Shown here piece after piece: positions 1 to 7,444 of a DNA stretch of 12,220 bases (its first letter is position 1; each line of letters opens with the position of its first letter). Source of the DNA: an uncultured Oscillospiraceae bacterium (GTDB lineage: Bacteria > Bacillota > Clostridia > Oscillospirales > Acutalibacteraceae). Made by a program: the position numbers and the translations under genes. The stretch is from contig UQUZ01000056.1 of the NCBI GenBank assembly GCA_900544375.1, positions 1-12,220 of the forward strand. The letters are read 5' to 3'. The notes below the pieces were generated by a model. That model was not told the origin of the DNA and made no database searches. It worked only from the letters and a program-made list of their open reading frames with translations.

Positions 1-658
1 TCACCGCTATGTCAGCGCCCGTTGTGCAGAGCTGATGGGCAAGAATCTCGAAGAGATCAAGATGATCACCTGCCATTTAGGCAACGGCTCCTCCATCACT
101 GCGATCAAGGATGGCAAGGTAATTGATACCAGCATGGGGCTCACGCCTCTCGACGGCTTCATGATGGGCACACGCAGCGGTGGGCTTGATCCGTCTGTGG
201 TGACCTACTTGCAGGCAAAAGAGGGCTGGACGCCCAAGCAGACCGATGAGGTGCTCAATAAAAAATCCGGTATGCTCGGCATCTCCGGCATTTCGAGCGA
301 CGATCGTGATCTGGCCAAAGCGGCGGCCGAGGGCAATGAGCGCGCCCTCCTGACGCGTAAAATGCTGTGGTATCAGATCCGCAAATATATCGGCTCCTAT
401 GTTGCCGCGCTCGACGGTGTGGACGCAATCGTCTTTACAGGCGGCATTGGCGAAAACGGCCAGTTCATCCGCGCGGATATCTGCGGCAATCTTTCCTATC
501 TTGGCGTTGAGATTGACAATGCGATCAATGCAAAGGCGCTGCACGGCGTTGAGGCCGAAATTTCCACACCCGCATCTAAGGTGCGCATTTTTGTCATCCC
601 CACAGAGGAAGAATTGATGATCGCGCGCGATACGAAGGCGATCGTCGAGGCGATGTAA
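1..658 (+). CDS. ackA: Acetate kinase, C-terminal part (5' end outside window)
   Basis: Acetate kinase interconverts acetate + ATP and acetyl phosphate + ADP in the cytoplasm; in fermenting anaerobes it is the ATP-yielding last step after phosphotransacetylase. The frame is open from base 2 and reads HRYVSARCAELMGK before the first Met (base 35), so the gene enters from the left and that Met is internal. The 218 visible codons are a little over half of the usual ~400 residues. Family motifs are CHLGNGSS, the TSMGLTPLDGFMMGTRSGG signature, the FTGGIGEN nucleotide-binding stretch, and a C-terminal PTEEELMIA where most relatives have PTNEELMIA. The family Arg of GTRSG and the final Glu pair are retained, so activity is expected. 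It ends in TAA and is followed 30 bp later by a strong terminator, so it is the last gene of its transcript. The pta gene may lie upstream, outside the window. Confidence 0.96.
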   Translation, partial: HRYVSARCAELMGKNLEEIKMITCHLGNGSSITAIKDGKVIDTSMGLTPLDGFMMGTRSGGLDPSVVTYLQAKEGWTPKQTDEVLNKKSGMLGISGISSDDRDLAKAAAEGNERALLTRKMLWYQIRKYIGSYVAALDGVDAIVFTGGIGENGQFIRADICGNLSYLGVEIDNAINAKALHGVEAEISTPASKVRIFVIPTEEELMIARDTKAIVEAM

Positions 659-688
659 TTCATCCATTTGTTGTGTTTTTAAAGAGGG

Positions 689-726
689 CTGTTGCAAAAT
701 GTTTTTCATTTTGCAACAGTTTTTTT
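689..726 (+). terminator. Intrinsic terminator of ackA
   Basis: A perfect 13-bp stem (CTGTTGCAAAATG, 689-701, with CATTTTGCAACAG, 707-719) encloses a five-T loop and runs straight into seven T residues (720-726). It lies 30 bp after the ackA stop and is a textbook Rho-independent terminator. Confidence 0.93.
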
Positions 727-923
727 AGTCTGGCGTAGATGATTCCGCATCAACCGAAGGCCTGTTTTTCATGCAAAACTTGCCGCCTCCTAACGGAACG
801 AAAAGCTATGCATCGCCTATGGGATTTGGCGGTTACCGGCTGTTTTTTATCAGGGGCGTATCAACAGTGAGCAGGATTTCTTAGGAATTCGGCGCCATTT
901 TGATATTTATGATAAAAAAAAGC
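727..923. other. Intergenic stretch without a recognisable gene
   Basis: No gene with a start codon, ribosome binding site and recognisable product is seen here. A 46-codon frame without a start is open at 794-934 on the plus strand and ends in a hydrophilic tail (GIRRHFDIYDKKKLIQ). It could be the decayed end of a lost gene or chance. Nothing else stands out. Confidence 0.4.
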
Positions 924-932
924 TGATACAAT
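924..932 (+). promoter_or_regulatory. Possible extended -10 promoter for the GH95 gene
   Basis: TGATACAAT is an extended -10 element (TGn followed by TACAAT, five of six matches to TATAAT). No good -35 box sits 16-18 bp upstream; TTGATA at 900-905 is 21 bp away, which is too far. Transcription would start near 939, about 80 nt before the GTG start of the hydrolase. Confidence 0.4.
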
Positions 933-949
933 GAATAGAGATACGTCAC

Positions 950-1012
950 ATGTCTCGAATCAGGCTGGGTGAGCGCCTGGATAGCAATGGGCTAACCCAA
1001 AAGGAAAGGTGA
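950..1012 (+). pseudogene. 20-codon open frame resembling an XRE repressor N-terminus
   Basis: ATG at 950 opens a 20-codon frame ending in TGA at 1010-1012. The peptide contains LGERLDSNGLTQKE, which resembles the first helices of XRE/Cro repressors (commonly LGERIK...KGLTQKELA), though shortened between the two parts. It is in the same reading frame as the downstream hydrolase, whose GTG is at 1019. The hydrolase ribosome binding site lies inside its last codons. It may be a decayed regulator start, a translated leader peptide, or chance. The site before its ATG (TAGAG) is weak. Confidence 0.3.
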
Positions 1013-1018
1013 TTTACT

Positions 1019-3199
1019 GTGATCCCTGCTGAATATTGCAACCTGAATTTTCCTAACACAATCAAGAAGTGGGACGAAGCGGTTCCTCTGGGAAATGGCG
1101 ATTTGGGGTGTTTGATCTGGGGTGGCCCATCGGCACTTCGGTTCAGCATTGATAAGGGCGATTTGTGGGATTGCACCGGCGGGCCTGTGGCTGGCGGGGA
1201 GTATACCTATCGGAATTTAATCCGCTTGGTCAAAAAGAAAAGGCAAAGGGAGATTGTGCGCATTTTTGATTTGCCCTATTATAAAGCAACGCCCACAAAA
1301 TTGCCCGCGGGCAAAATTATACTGGATCTGAAAACAAGCGGTAATGTTAAATCCTCCCTCCGGCTATCAGATGCTAGTGCGGCCGTCGAGACGGGCGGTG
1401 TTGTGCTTAACAGCTTTATCAGCGCATCCCGTCCTTTGGGGATGATACGGATCAACTCTACAGACTGTGAATTTCAAATTGAGCCGCCCGCATATGGCGA
1501 TCCTGACAGACGGCATTGGAAAAAATGGCTGCAAAATAAAAAGGCAATTAGCCAGTCTCTCAAAAATATCTGCTATGAGCCCTCCCGCAGTGAAAAAATC
1601 GAGAGTGGGGGCGCGTGCACCCAGTATTTTATCCAGACGATACCGGGCGACAGGTGCTACGGCATTTTTTTGTATATCCTCCGGCGGGAAAGCGAGACCG
1701 TTGCGGCTTATACAGTAGGGCTCGGCGCGCAAGAACAGCAGCTGATATCCGCTTGTATGAAAAGGCTGAAAGAGGCTGTGGAGGAAGGCTATGATTCAGT
1801 TTTTCAGGAACATGCCAAATGGTGGACGCAGTTTTGGAACAAAAGTGACCTGAAAATTCCGGATCAATTGCTTGAAAAAAACTGGTATCTTGGGAATTAC
1901 CTGTTGGGATCTTGCTCGCGCAAGGGGTATTATCCAATGCCGCTCCAGGGTGTTTGGACGGCGGATAACGGAGAACTCCCCCCATGGAAGGGCGATTATC
2001 ATCATGATTTGAATACAGAGCTTTGCTATTCCAGCTATGCTAAAGCAAACCATTTAGAAGAGGGAGAATGCCTGATCGACTATCTTTTTCAACTGGAAGA
2101 TCAGGCAAAAAAATTTGCCGCCGCATATTTTGAAGCGCCCGGGATGTGCCTGCCCGGCGTGATGGATTTACAGGGCAATCCGCTCGGCGGGTGGCCGATG
2201 TATGCTTTATCACCCACCAATCAGCTCTGGCTGTGCCATCTGATCAAAAAGCATTCCGATTATTTGGGAGATCAAGCGTTTTTAGAGCAAAAGGCATATC
2301 CTTATATCAAGGAGTGTGCAAAGCTGATTTTGGCTCTCCTTGTCCGGGATGAAAATGGAGAACTCACCTTACCGCTTTCCTCTTCGCCAGAAATACACGA
2401 CAATACCTTAAAAGCATGGCTTGCGCCCAATTCCAATTATGATCTTGCCCTGATGCGCTGCCTGTTTGAAGACCTCTACCATATGAGTATCGCTCTGAAC
2501 CTAGAGGCAGACCAAGAGATATGGGAGAATACGCTTGCCGCTCTTGCTCCATTGTATACAGATACAGACGGCTGCCTCAAAATAAACAGATATGAACGGT
2601 TGCAATCATCGCACCGGCATTTTTCACATCTGATGTCGATCCATCCGCTGAGAACCCTCCGTTATGACAATGAGGAGCATCAAAAAGGAATCAGTGCTTC
2701 GATCCGGGATTTGGAGAGGCTGGGCCCCGACCATTATGTAGGCTATTCCTATGCATGGCTTGCAAATCTTTATACAGTGGAGAAAAACGGACAGAAGGCA
2801 CGCGATACGCTGCATCTCTTTTTCCGCTATTTCTGCTCTCCGAATGGATTTCATCTCAACGGTGATTTTCAGGATCAGGGATACAGCAAGCTGAAATACC
2901 GCCCGTTTACGTTAGAAGGGAATTTTTGTGCGTTGGATGCATTGCAGGAAATGCTGTTGTATTCTGAAAACGGTATGGTTTGCCTTTGCCCGGCAATCCC
3001 GGAGGAGTGGGAAAACCTTTCTTTTACCTTGCGTGCGCAGGGGGGAGTGATGGTGAACGCAAAGGTAGAGCATTCGAAGGCGCGGGAGGTAACCTTGACC
3101 GCGCAGAGTGATTTGTGCATCGTGTTGTCAGGCGCGGGGATCGCTGAGAAAAAGGTGATGCTAAGGGCGGGGGTGCCCGAACGGATGGAATTTGAGTAG
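1019..3199 (+). CDS. GH95-like glycoside hydrolase (alpha-L-fucosidase family)
   Basis: GH95 enzymes are inverting glycosidases, best known for releasing alpha-1,2-linked L-fucose; some act on L-galactose. The substrate here is not known. The 726-residue protein begins with the N-terminal beta-domain hallmark (WDEAVPLGNGDLGCLIWGG, residues 18-36). The helical catalytic barrel follows, with GDYHHDLN (325-332), SSSPE (454-458), HRHFSHL (532-538) and LEGNFCALDALQEMLL (632-647), then CPAIPEEW and a C-terminal beta domain with RAQGGV. Comparison from memory with Bifidobacterium AfcA suggests Glu458 as general acid and Asn332 as the catalytic-base Asn. Asp330 and Glu633 stand where AfcA has Asn and Asp. 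There is no signal peptide, so the enzyme should work in the cytoplasm on imported sugars. The GTG start has AAAGGTG nine bases upstream. It is a single-gene unit bounded by terminators and looks more AT-rich by eye than the ABC genes, which fits acquired cargo. Confidence 0.85.
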   Translation: MIPAEYCNLNFPNTIKKWDEAVPLGNGDLGCLIWGGPSALRFSIDKGDLWDCTGGPVAGGEYTYRNLIRLVKKKRQREIVRIFDLPYYKATPTKLPAGKIILDLKTSGNVKSSLRLSDASAAVETGGVVLNSFISASRPLGMIRINSTDCEFQIEPPAYGDPDRRHWKKWLQNKKAISQSLKNICYEPSRSEKIESGGACTQYFIQTIPGDRCYGIFLYILRRESETVAAYTVGLGAQEQQLISACMKRLKEAVEEGYDSVFQEHAKWWTQFWNKSDLKIPDQLLEKNWYLGNYLLGSCSRKGYYPMPLQGVWTADNGELPPWKGDYHHDLNTELCYSSYAKANHLEEGECLIDYLFQLEDQAKKFAAAYFEAPGMCLPGVMDLQGNPLGGWPMYALSPTNQLWLCHLIKKHSDYLGDQAFLEQKAYPYIKECAKLILALLVRDENGELTLPLSSSPEIHDNTLKAWLAPNSNYDLALMRCLFEDLYHMSIALNLEADQEIWENTLAALAPLYTDTDGCLKINRYERLQSSHRHFSHLMSIHPLRTLRYDNEEHQKGISASIRDLERLGPDHYVGYSYAWLANLYTVEKNGQKARDTLHLFFRYFCSPNGFHLNGDFQDQGYSKLKYRPFTLEGNFCALDALQEMLLYSENGMVCLCPAIPEEWENLSFTLRAQGGVMVNAKVEHSKAREVTLTAQSDLCIVLSGAGIAEKKVMLRAGVPERMEFE

Positions 3200-3273
3200 T
3201 TTGATACATGAATCAGAGGTACATAACGTTTTACCAGACGAGTGCAGAGCCTCTATTATCAGCATTTCAAGAT

Positions 3274-3323
3274 AAAAATCAGCGTATTCCGCCGGCTTCA
3301 GGGCTCGGAATACGCTGATTTTT
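3274..3323. terminator. Terminator after the GH95 gene
   Basis: A perfect 18-bp inverted repeat (AAAAATCAGCGTATTCCG at 3274-3291 and its complement at 3306-3323) encloses a 14-nt loop. The right arm ends in TTTTT followed by GGTTTGTTATTCTTATTTTG, and the left arm starts with AAAAA, so it could stop transcription from either side. It lies 75 bp after the hydrolase stop. Confidence 0.85.
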
Positions 3324-3372
3324 GGTTTGTTATTCTTATTTTGTCGAACAATATTTTCATGCGTCTTTCTCA

Positions 3373-3401
3373 TTGAATTCTGAAAAAGAAGTTGGTATAC
3401 T
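3373..3401 (+). promoter_or_regulatory. Promoter of the ABC exporter operon
   Basis: A -35 box TTGAAT (3373-3378), a 17-bp spacer and a -10 box TATACT (3396-3401), with an upstream TGG giving an extended -10. This is the best sigma-A promoter in the window. Transcription should start near 3408, leaving a leader of about 77 nt before the TTG start at 3485. It excludes the earlier in-frame TTG at 3392 as a start, because that codon lies inside the promoter. Confidence 0.7.
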
Positions 3402-3426
3402 ATGGAGGAAAGACATGCAAAAATAA

Positions 3427-3452
3427 GCCGGAATCCCTATGGCTGATCCGGC
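3427..3452 (+). promoter_or_regulatory. Small hairpin in the ABC operon leader
   Basis: GCCGGA (3427-3432) and TCCGGC (3447-3452) form a 6-bp stem with a 14-nt loop within the transcribed leader, 18 bp before the ribosome binding site. It does not cover the AGGAGG and has no T-run. It may simply stabilise the 5' end. Confidence 0.3.
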
Positions 3453-3470
3453 GTTCCTCACGGAATATAA

Positions 3471-3476
3471 AGGAGG
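3471..3476 (+). promoter_or_regulatory. Ribosome binding site fixing a TTG start
   Basis: A perfect AGGAGG lies eight bases before TTG at 3485 and decides the start of the first exporter gene. No ATG or GTG in frame is as well placed. Confidence 0.85.
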
Positions 3477-3484
3477 GCAACTGC

Positions 3485-5242
3485 TTGCGTAAGGTGCTGA
3501 AATATCTCAAGCCCTACCGTACGGCGGCTATCCTGACGGTGTTTCTGGTCCTGCTGCACTCTCTTTCGCAGCTGATCCTGCCGTCAATGATGGCGGATAT
3601 CATCAATGAAGGGATCACGCGCGGCGAGCTCAGCTACATATGGCGGGTCGGCACCATCATGCTGGCTATTTCCGCCGTAGGCGTGCTGGTGAGCATCTTA
3701 GCAAGCGCCTGCTCCAGCAAGGCTTCCACGGGCTTTGGGCGGGAGCTGCGCAGGGCTGTGTTTTATAAGGTAGAGAGCCTATCTCAAAGTGATATTGATA
3801 AGATCGGCACGCCGTCGCTCATCACGCGCTCCACCAACGATATTCGTCAGATTCAGGATATGGTGCTCATGGTGCTGCGCAACGTGATCAGCGCGCCGCT
3901 GATGATGATCGGCGGAGTGATCATGTCGTTTATCATGAATAAACGGCTGAGCATGATTATTTTTCTTTTGCTGCCTATCATTGTGGCGATCGCGCTTGTC
4001 ATCGTAAAAAAAGTGATGCCAATGTTCGATGTGATGCAGAAAAAAACGGACCGCCTCAACCAGGTAGTGCGGGAGAAACTCAGTGGTATCCGCGTGATTC
4101 GCGCATTCAACCGCTCGGATTATGAGGATGGCCGTTTTGGAGATGCAAACCGCGAGCTCACAGGCACGGCTCTGCGCATTAATCGGATGTTTGCCGCCCT
4201 AATCCCGGTTGCGATGATGCTTCTTTATGGCACGATTATTACGCTCGTCTGGGTGGGCAGCAAGCAGGTGGATTCCTTTAACCCTGCAACACAGGCTGCT
4301 CAAATTGCGGGCACGGTGGGCAATTTGCAGGCGTTTGTGCTCTATCTGCTGATGATTATTTTTGCTCTTGTAATGGCGGTTTCCCTTTTTATTATGGTGC
4401 CGCGCGCAGCAATTTCTGCGCGCAGGATCGCTGAGGTGCTCGATCTGGAGCCGATGATTTTGGAGCCGCAGGTTCCGAAAGCGGCGGCAAAAGGGGAGAG
4501 CGGGCATCTCGTTTTTGAAGATGTTTCTTTTTCTTACCCGGGGGCGCAGGAGCCTGTGCTCAGCCACATCAGCTTTGAGGCGCGTGCGGGGGAGGTAACG
4601 GCGATTATCGGCGGCACCGGTTGCGGTAAATCTACGCTGGTGAATTTAATCCCTCGTTTTTATGATGTGACGGGCGGCCGTGTGCTGGTGGACGGTGTGG
4701 ACGTCCGTGAGCAGGAGCAGGATATGCTGCACCGCAAAATCGGCATTGTTCCACAAAAGGCCTTTTTGTTTAGCGGCACAGTGGCAGATAATTTGCGCTA
4801 TGGCAAGGAAGACGCGACCCAGGAGGAGATGCTCCACACGCTGGAGATTGCGCAGGCGCGTTCTTTTGTTGAGAAGCTGCCCAATGGGCTTTACGATATG
4901 GTGTCGCAAAGCGGCACCAACCTGTCCGGCGGGCAAAAGCAGCGCCTTGCGATTGCCAGGGCGCTCATCCGTCCGGCGGAGTTTTATATTTTTGACGATA
5001 GCTTTTCCGCCCTGGATTTCCGCACGGACGCGCGCTTGAGAGCCGCCATCCGCAAGTATTTTAACCGTGCCAATCTGATTATCGTGGCCCAGCGCGTGGG
5101 CACGATTTTGGACGCCGACCGGATTATTGTGCTCGATGAGGGCAAGGTGGCCGGAATAGGCACGCATCGTGAGTTGCTTGCAAACTGCCGCGTTTATCAG
5201 GAGATTGTAGAATCCCAGCTGGCGAAGGAGGAGATCGTTTGA
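3485..5242 (+). CDS. ABC exporter half-transporter, degenerate ATPase site
   Basis: A type IV (MsbA/multidrug-like) ABC exporter subunit with membrane and ATPase domains in one chain. From the TTG at 3485 it has 585 residues, normal for the family. Six membrane segments are seen at about residues 13-38, 53-76, 128-151, 155-175, 236-257 and 283-305. The ATPase domain has Walker A GGTGCGKST (376-384, Lys382), a Q-loop VPQKAFLFSGT, signature LSGGQ (480-484) and Walker B FYIFDD (Asp504). Asp505 replaces the catalytic Glu, and the H-loop reads VAQR, so Gln536 replaces the switch His. In heterodimeric exporters such as TM287/288 the same changes mark the subunit that binds but scarcely hydrolyses ATP. 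Its intact LSGGQ would complete the active site of the partner encoded 56 bp downstream. The substrate (drug, lipid or peptide) cannot be told from sequence. Confidence 0.94.
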   Translation: MRKVLKYLKPYRTAAILTVFLVLLHSLSQLILPSMMADIINEGITRGELSYIWRVGTIMLAISAVGVLVSILASACSSKASTGFGRELRRAVFYKVESLSQSDIDKIGTPSLITRSTNDIRQIQDMVLMVLRNVISAPLMMIGGVIMSFIMNKRLSMIIFLLLPIIVAIALVIVKKVMPMFDVMQKKTDRLNQVVREKLSGIRVIRAFNRSDYEDGRFGDANRELTGTALRINRMFAALIPVAMMLLYGTIITLVWVGSKQVDSFNPATQAAQIAGTVGNLQAFVLYLLMIIFALVMAVSLFIMVPRAAISARRIAEVLDLEPMILEPQVPKAAAKGESGHLVFEDVSFSYPGAQEPVLSHISFEARAGEVTAIIGGTGCGKSTLVNLIPRFYDVTGGRVLVDGVDVREQEQDMLHRKIGIVPQKAFLFSGTVADNLRYGKEDATQEEMLHTLEIAQARSFVEKLPNGLYDMVSQSGTNLSGGQKQRLAIARALIRPAEFYIFDDSFSALDFRTDARLRAAIRKYFNRANLIIVAQRVGTILDADRIIVLDEGKVAGIGTHRELLANCRVYQEIVESQLAKEEIV

Positions 5243-5264
5243 AAGAACCGACCCTTTCAAACGA
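5235..5264 (+). promoter_or_regulatory. Stem-loop between the two exporter genes
   Basis: A perfect 11-bp inverted repeat (TCGTTTGAAAG, 5235-5245, and CTTTCAAACGA, 5254-5264) with an 8-nt loop spans the stop codon of the first gene. Only GTTTTG follows, so it is at best a leaky terminator. It may instead be an mRNA-stabilising element or tune the ratio of the two subunits. Confidence 0.55.
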
Positions 5265-5298
5265 GTTTTGCGCCGATGGAAAGGAATGAATCATTAGA

Positions 5299-7176
5299 AT
5301 GAGCAAACATCACTCCGCCGGACAGGGGAAGGATACCAGGCGAAATCTGCGCGCGAAGGATTATAACCGCAGCAAAAACCGCCGCCCGCCTAACGAGCGG
5401 CCGCGCGATGTGCGCGGGACGACGCTGCGCCTGCTCGGCTTGCTGAAGCCTTTTTGGCCCGCAGTTCTGCTCGTGCTGGTTACGGCGGTGCTTGGCACCT
5501 TTGTCACTGTGTTTGGCCCTATGCTGTTGGGCGACGCGGTAGACGCGATTCAGGCGCAGGTGGAAGTAAAGCTTGCAGGCGGCACAATGGATTTTGGTAA
5601 AATCGGCCGGATTTTGCTGCTGCTCGCGGGTCTGTTTGGAATGAGCGCTGTTTTCAGCTATGTGCAGGCTTATACAATGGCCGGCATAACGCAGAAGGTG
5701 GTGTGCGCAATGCGTGAGCAGGTGAATGAAAAGCTTTCTCGCCTGCCGCTTCGCTATTTTGACGGCCATTCCAAGGGCGATATCCTCAGCCGTATTATGA
5801 ACGATATCGATAATGTGAGCAATACGCTGCAAAATAACCTGACACAGATTTTATCCTCTCTGGTGATGCTGATTTCTGTGATGGGAATGATGTTTTATGT
5901 GAGCTGGCGGATGACGCTGATCGCGATTTCCGTGCTTCCGGCCTGCTTGGTCGTCACATTCGTGATCTCCCGCTATTCCCGGCGTTATTTCCGCCGCCAG
6001 TGGGATCATATGGGTGAATTGAATGGTCATATTGAAGAAATGTATACGGGCCACAATATCGTCAAGGTATTCGGCCATGAGCAGAATGCAATTGCGGAAT
6101 TTGACGAAATCAATGATGAATTATACCGCGTCAGCCGTAAGGCGCAGTTTATTTCCGGAACGATTATGCCGCTTTTGGGCTTTATCAATAATATCAGCTA
6201 TGTTCTAATCTGTGTGGCAGGGGGAAGTTACGTCCTTTCAGGTAGCATCTCGCTGGGCGACGTGACGTCGTTTATCATGTATTCCAAGATGTTCACCCAG
6301 CCGATCGCGGATCTGGGGAATATCGCAAACAATATTCAATCCTCCCTCGCATCGGCAGAGCGTGTTTTCCGGTTGCTTGATGAGGAAGAGGAAATATTGG
6401 AGCAGCCGCTTCACACGATTGAAAAGGCGCGGGGGGAAGTCCGCTTTGAGCATGTGGATTTTCAGTACCTGCCGGAAAAGCCGTTGATTCAGGATTTGAA
6501 TTTGGCGGCGAAGCCCGGGCAGCTGGTTGCCATTGTCGGCCCCACCGGGGCGGGCAAGACCACGCTTGTCAATCTTCTCATGCGTTTTTACGATGTGGAC
6601 GGCGGTCGGATTACGGTAGACGGCGCCGATATCCGCGAGCTTTCCAGGGAAAACCTGCGGCGTCTGTTCGGCATGGTGTTGCAGGATACATGGCTTTTTG
6701 AAGGCACAATTTATGATAACATCGCCTATGGCCGGCCCGGCGCAACGCGAGAGGAAGTAGAAGCAGCGGCGCATATGGCGCGGGTGACGCATTTCATCCA
6801 CACACTGCCGGATGGATACGATACGGTTCTGGAAGAGGAAGGCATGAACCTCTCGCAGGGGCAGCGCCAGCTCTTAACCATCGCGCGTGCCATTCTGGCC
6901 GATCCGGGCATTTTGATTCTCGATGAAGCGACCAGTTCCGTCGATACCCGCACGGAGGTGCTCATTCAGAAAGCCATGCAGGAGCTGATGCAAAACCGCA
7001 CCTGCTTTGTGATTGCGCATCGGCTCTCCACTATCCGCACGGCGGATCTCATTTTGGCGATGAACCATGGCCGGATTGTTGAAATGGGCCGGCACGAGGA
7101 GCTTTTGGAGCAGGGCGGTTTTTATGCGGAGCTTTATAATAGCCAGTTTGCAGGAATGGAGCATCCGGCCTTGTGA
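5299..7176 (+). CDS. ABC exporter half-transporter, catalytic subunit
   Basis: The second subunit of the exporter, 625 residues. It has a basic, probably cytoplasmic extension of about 40 residues rich in Lys, Arg and Asn, then a six-helix membrane domain (first helices about 53-75 and 103-126). The ATPase domain has Walker A GPTGAGKTT (414-422, Lys420), a Q-loop VLQDTWLFEGT, Walker B ILILDE (Asp542, catalytic Glu543) and the H-loop His574 in IAHRLSTI. Its signature is LSQGQ (518-522) instead of LSGGQ. It therefore supplies the working catalytic residues but a weakened signature, complementary to the upstream subunit. The ATG at 5299 is preceded by AAGGA at a rather long 13-base distance. Translation may depend partly on the upstream gene, 56 bp away. 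No convincing terminator follows; the downstream DNA is a palindrome-rich repeat region. Confidence 0.95.
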   Translation: MSKHHSAGQGKDTRRNLRAKDYNRSKNRRPPNERPRDVRGTTLRLLGLLKPFWPAVLLVLVTAVLGTFVTVFGPMLLGDAVDAIQAQVEVKLAGGTMDFGKIGRILLLLAGLFGMSAVFSYVQAYTMAGITQKVVCAMREQVNEKLSRLPLRYFDGHSKGDILSRIMNDIDNVSNTLQNNLTQILSSLVMLISVMGMMFYVSWRMTLIAISVLPACLVVTFVISRYSRRYFRRQWDHMGELNGHIEEMYTGHNIVKVFGHEQNAIAEFDEINDELYRVSRKAQFISGTIMPLLGFINNISYVLICVAGGSYVLSGSISLGDVTSFIMYSKMFTQPIADLGNIANNIQSSLASAERVFRLLDEEEEILEQPLHTIEKARGEVRFEHVDFQYLPEKPLIQDLNLAAKPGQLVAIVGPTGAGKTTLVNLLMRFYDVDGGRITVDGADIRELSRENLRRLFGMVLQDTWLFEGTIYDNIAYGRPGATREEVEAAAHMARVTHFIHTLPDGYDTVLEEEGMNLSQGQRQLLTIARAILADPGILILDEATSSVDTRTEVLIQKAMQELMQNRTCFVIAHRLSTIRTADLILAMNHGRIVEMGRHEELLEQGGFYAELYNSQFAGMEHPAL

Positions 7177-7243
7177 TGGAAGCCCCCATTACGAAAAAGT
7201 GTTTACGATCTATTTTCAATCTTATTACATGATTTAACGGGTC

Positions 7244-7282
7244 TCGTAGGCGCGTAGTTCGTAGGCAAACGTAGTTCGCCTA
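7244..7282. repeat. Tandem degenerate repeat with palindrome
   Basis: TCGTAGGC occurs at 7244-7251 and 7259-7266, and CGTAGTTCG at 7253-7261 and 7270-7278. This is a degenerate tandem of the GGCGAACRTAGTTC family. TAGGCAAAC (7262-7270) pairs with GTTCGCCTA (7274-7282) with one mismatch and a 3-nt loop. Confidence 0.6.
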
Positions 7283-7365
7283 AGCACAAATCGGCCCTAC
7301 AGGTTTCTGAAAATAACGCGTTCCAATCGTCTGCTTTCGTAAGCAGTGCCTATCTCGCTGATTTT

Positions 7366-7399
7366 TGCGGCGGGCTTTGCCGAAAACGGGCCCGCCGTA
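7366..7399. repeat. GC-rich hairpin
   Basis: CGGCGGGC (7368-7375) pairs perfectly with GCCCGCCG (7390-7397), and wobble and A-T pairs extend the base. No T-run follows on either strand, so it is not a standard terminator. It may still be what ends the exporter transcript. Confidence 0.5.
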
Positions 7400-7444
7400 T
7401 TTGCCCCTTGTAATCAATACATGTGGATTCCCAAACTATTATCC

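Noticed and set aside
77..709. Long open frame on the minus strand opposite ackA
   Set aside because: Mirror of a strongly recognised acetate kinase; it runs through the terminator and has no family resemblance.
794..934. 46-codon frame without a start codon
   Set aside because: Such a length is not rare by chance and I recognise no family; kept only as a possible remnant.
3402..3446. 14-codon frame, and the three-codon MQK frame at 3415, in the exporter leader
   Set aside because: The first ATG and the GGAGG before the second lie at or before the predicted transcription start, so they are not expected to be translated.
3392..3484. Upstream TTG start adding 31 residues to the first exporter protein
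   Set aside because: Lies inside the promoter, and the perfect AGGAGG favours TTG at 3485, which gives the normal family length.
4646..5260. 204-codon minus-strand frame opposite the first exporter gene
   Set aside because: Antisense to the conserved ATPase domain; His/Ala/Arg-rich text with no motif.
5276..5302. Mini open frame (MERNESLE) overlapping the ATG of the second exporter gene by ATGA
   Set aside because: No ribosome binding site before it; eight codons ending near a start are easily chance.
6238..6801. 187-codon minus-strand frame opposite the second exporter gene
   Set aside because: Antisense to a well-supported gene, with no ribosome binding site or family signal.
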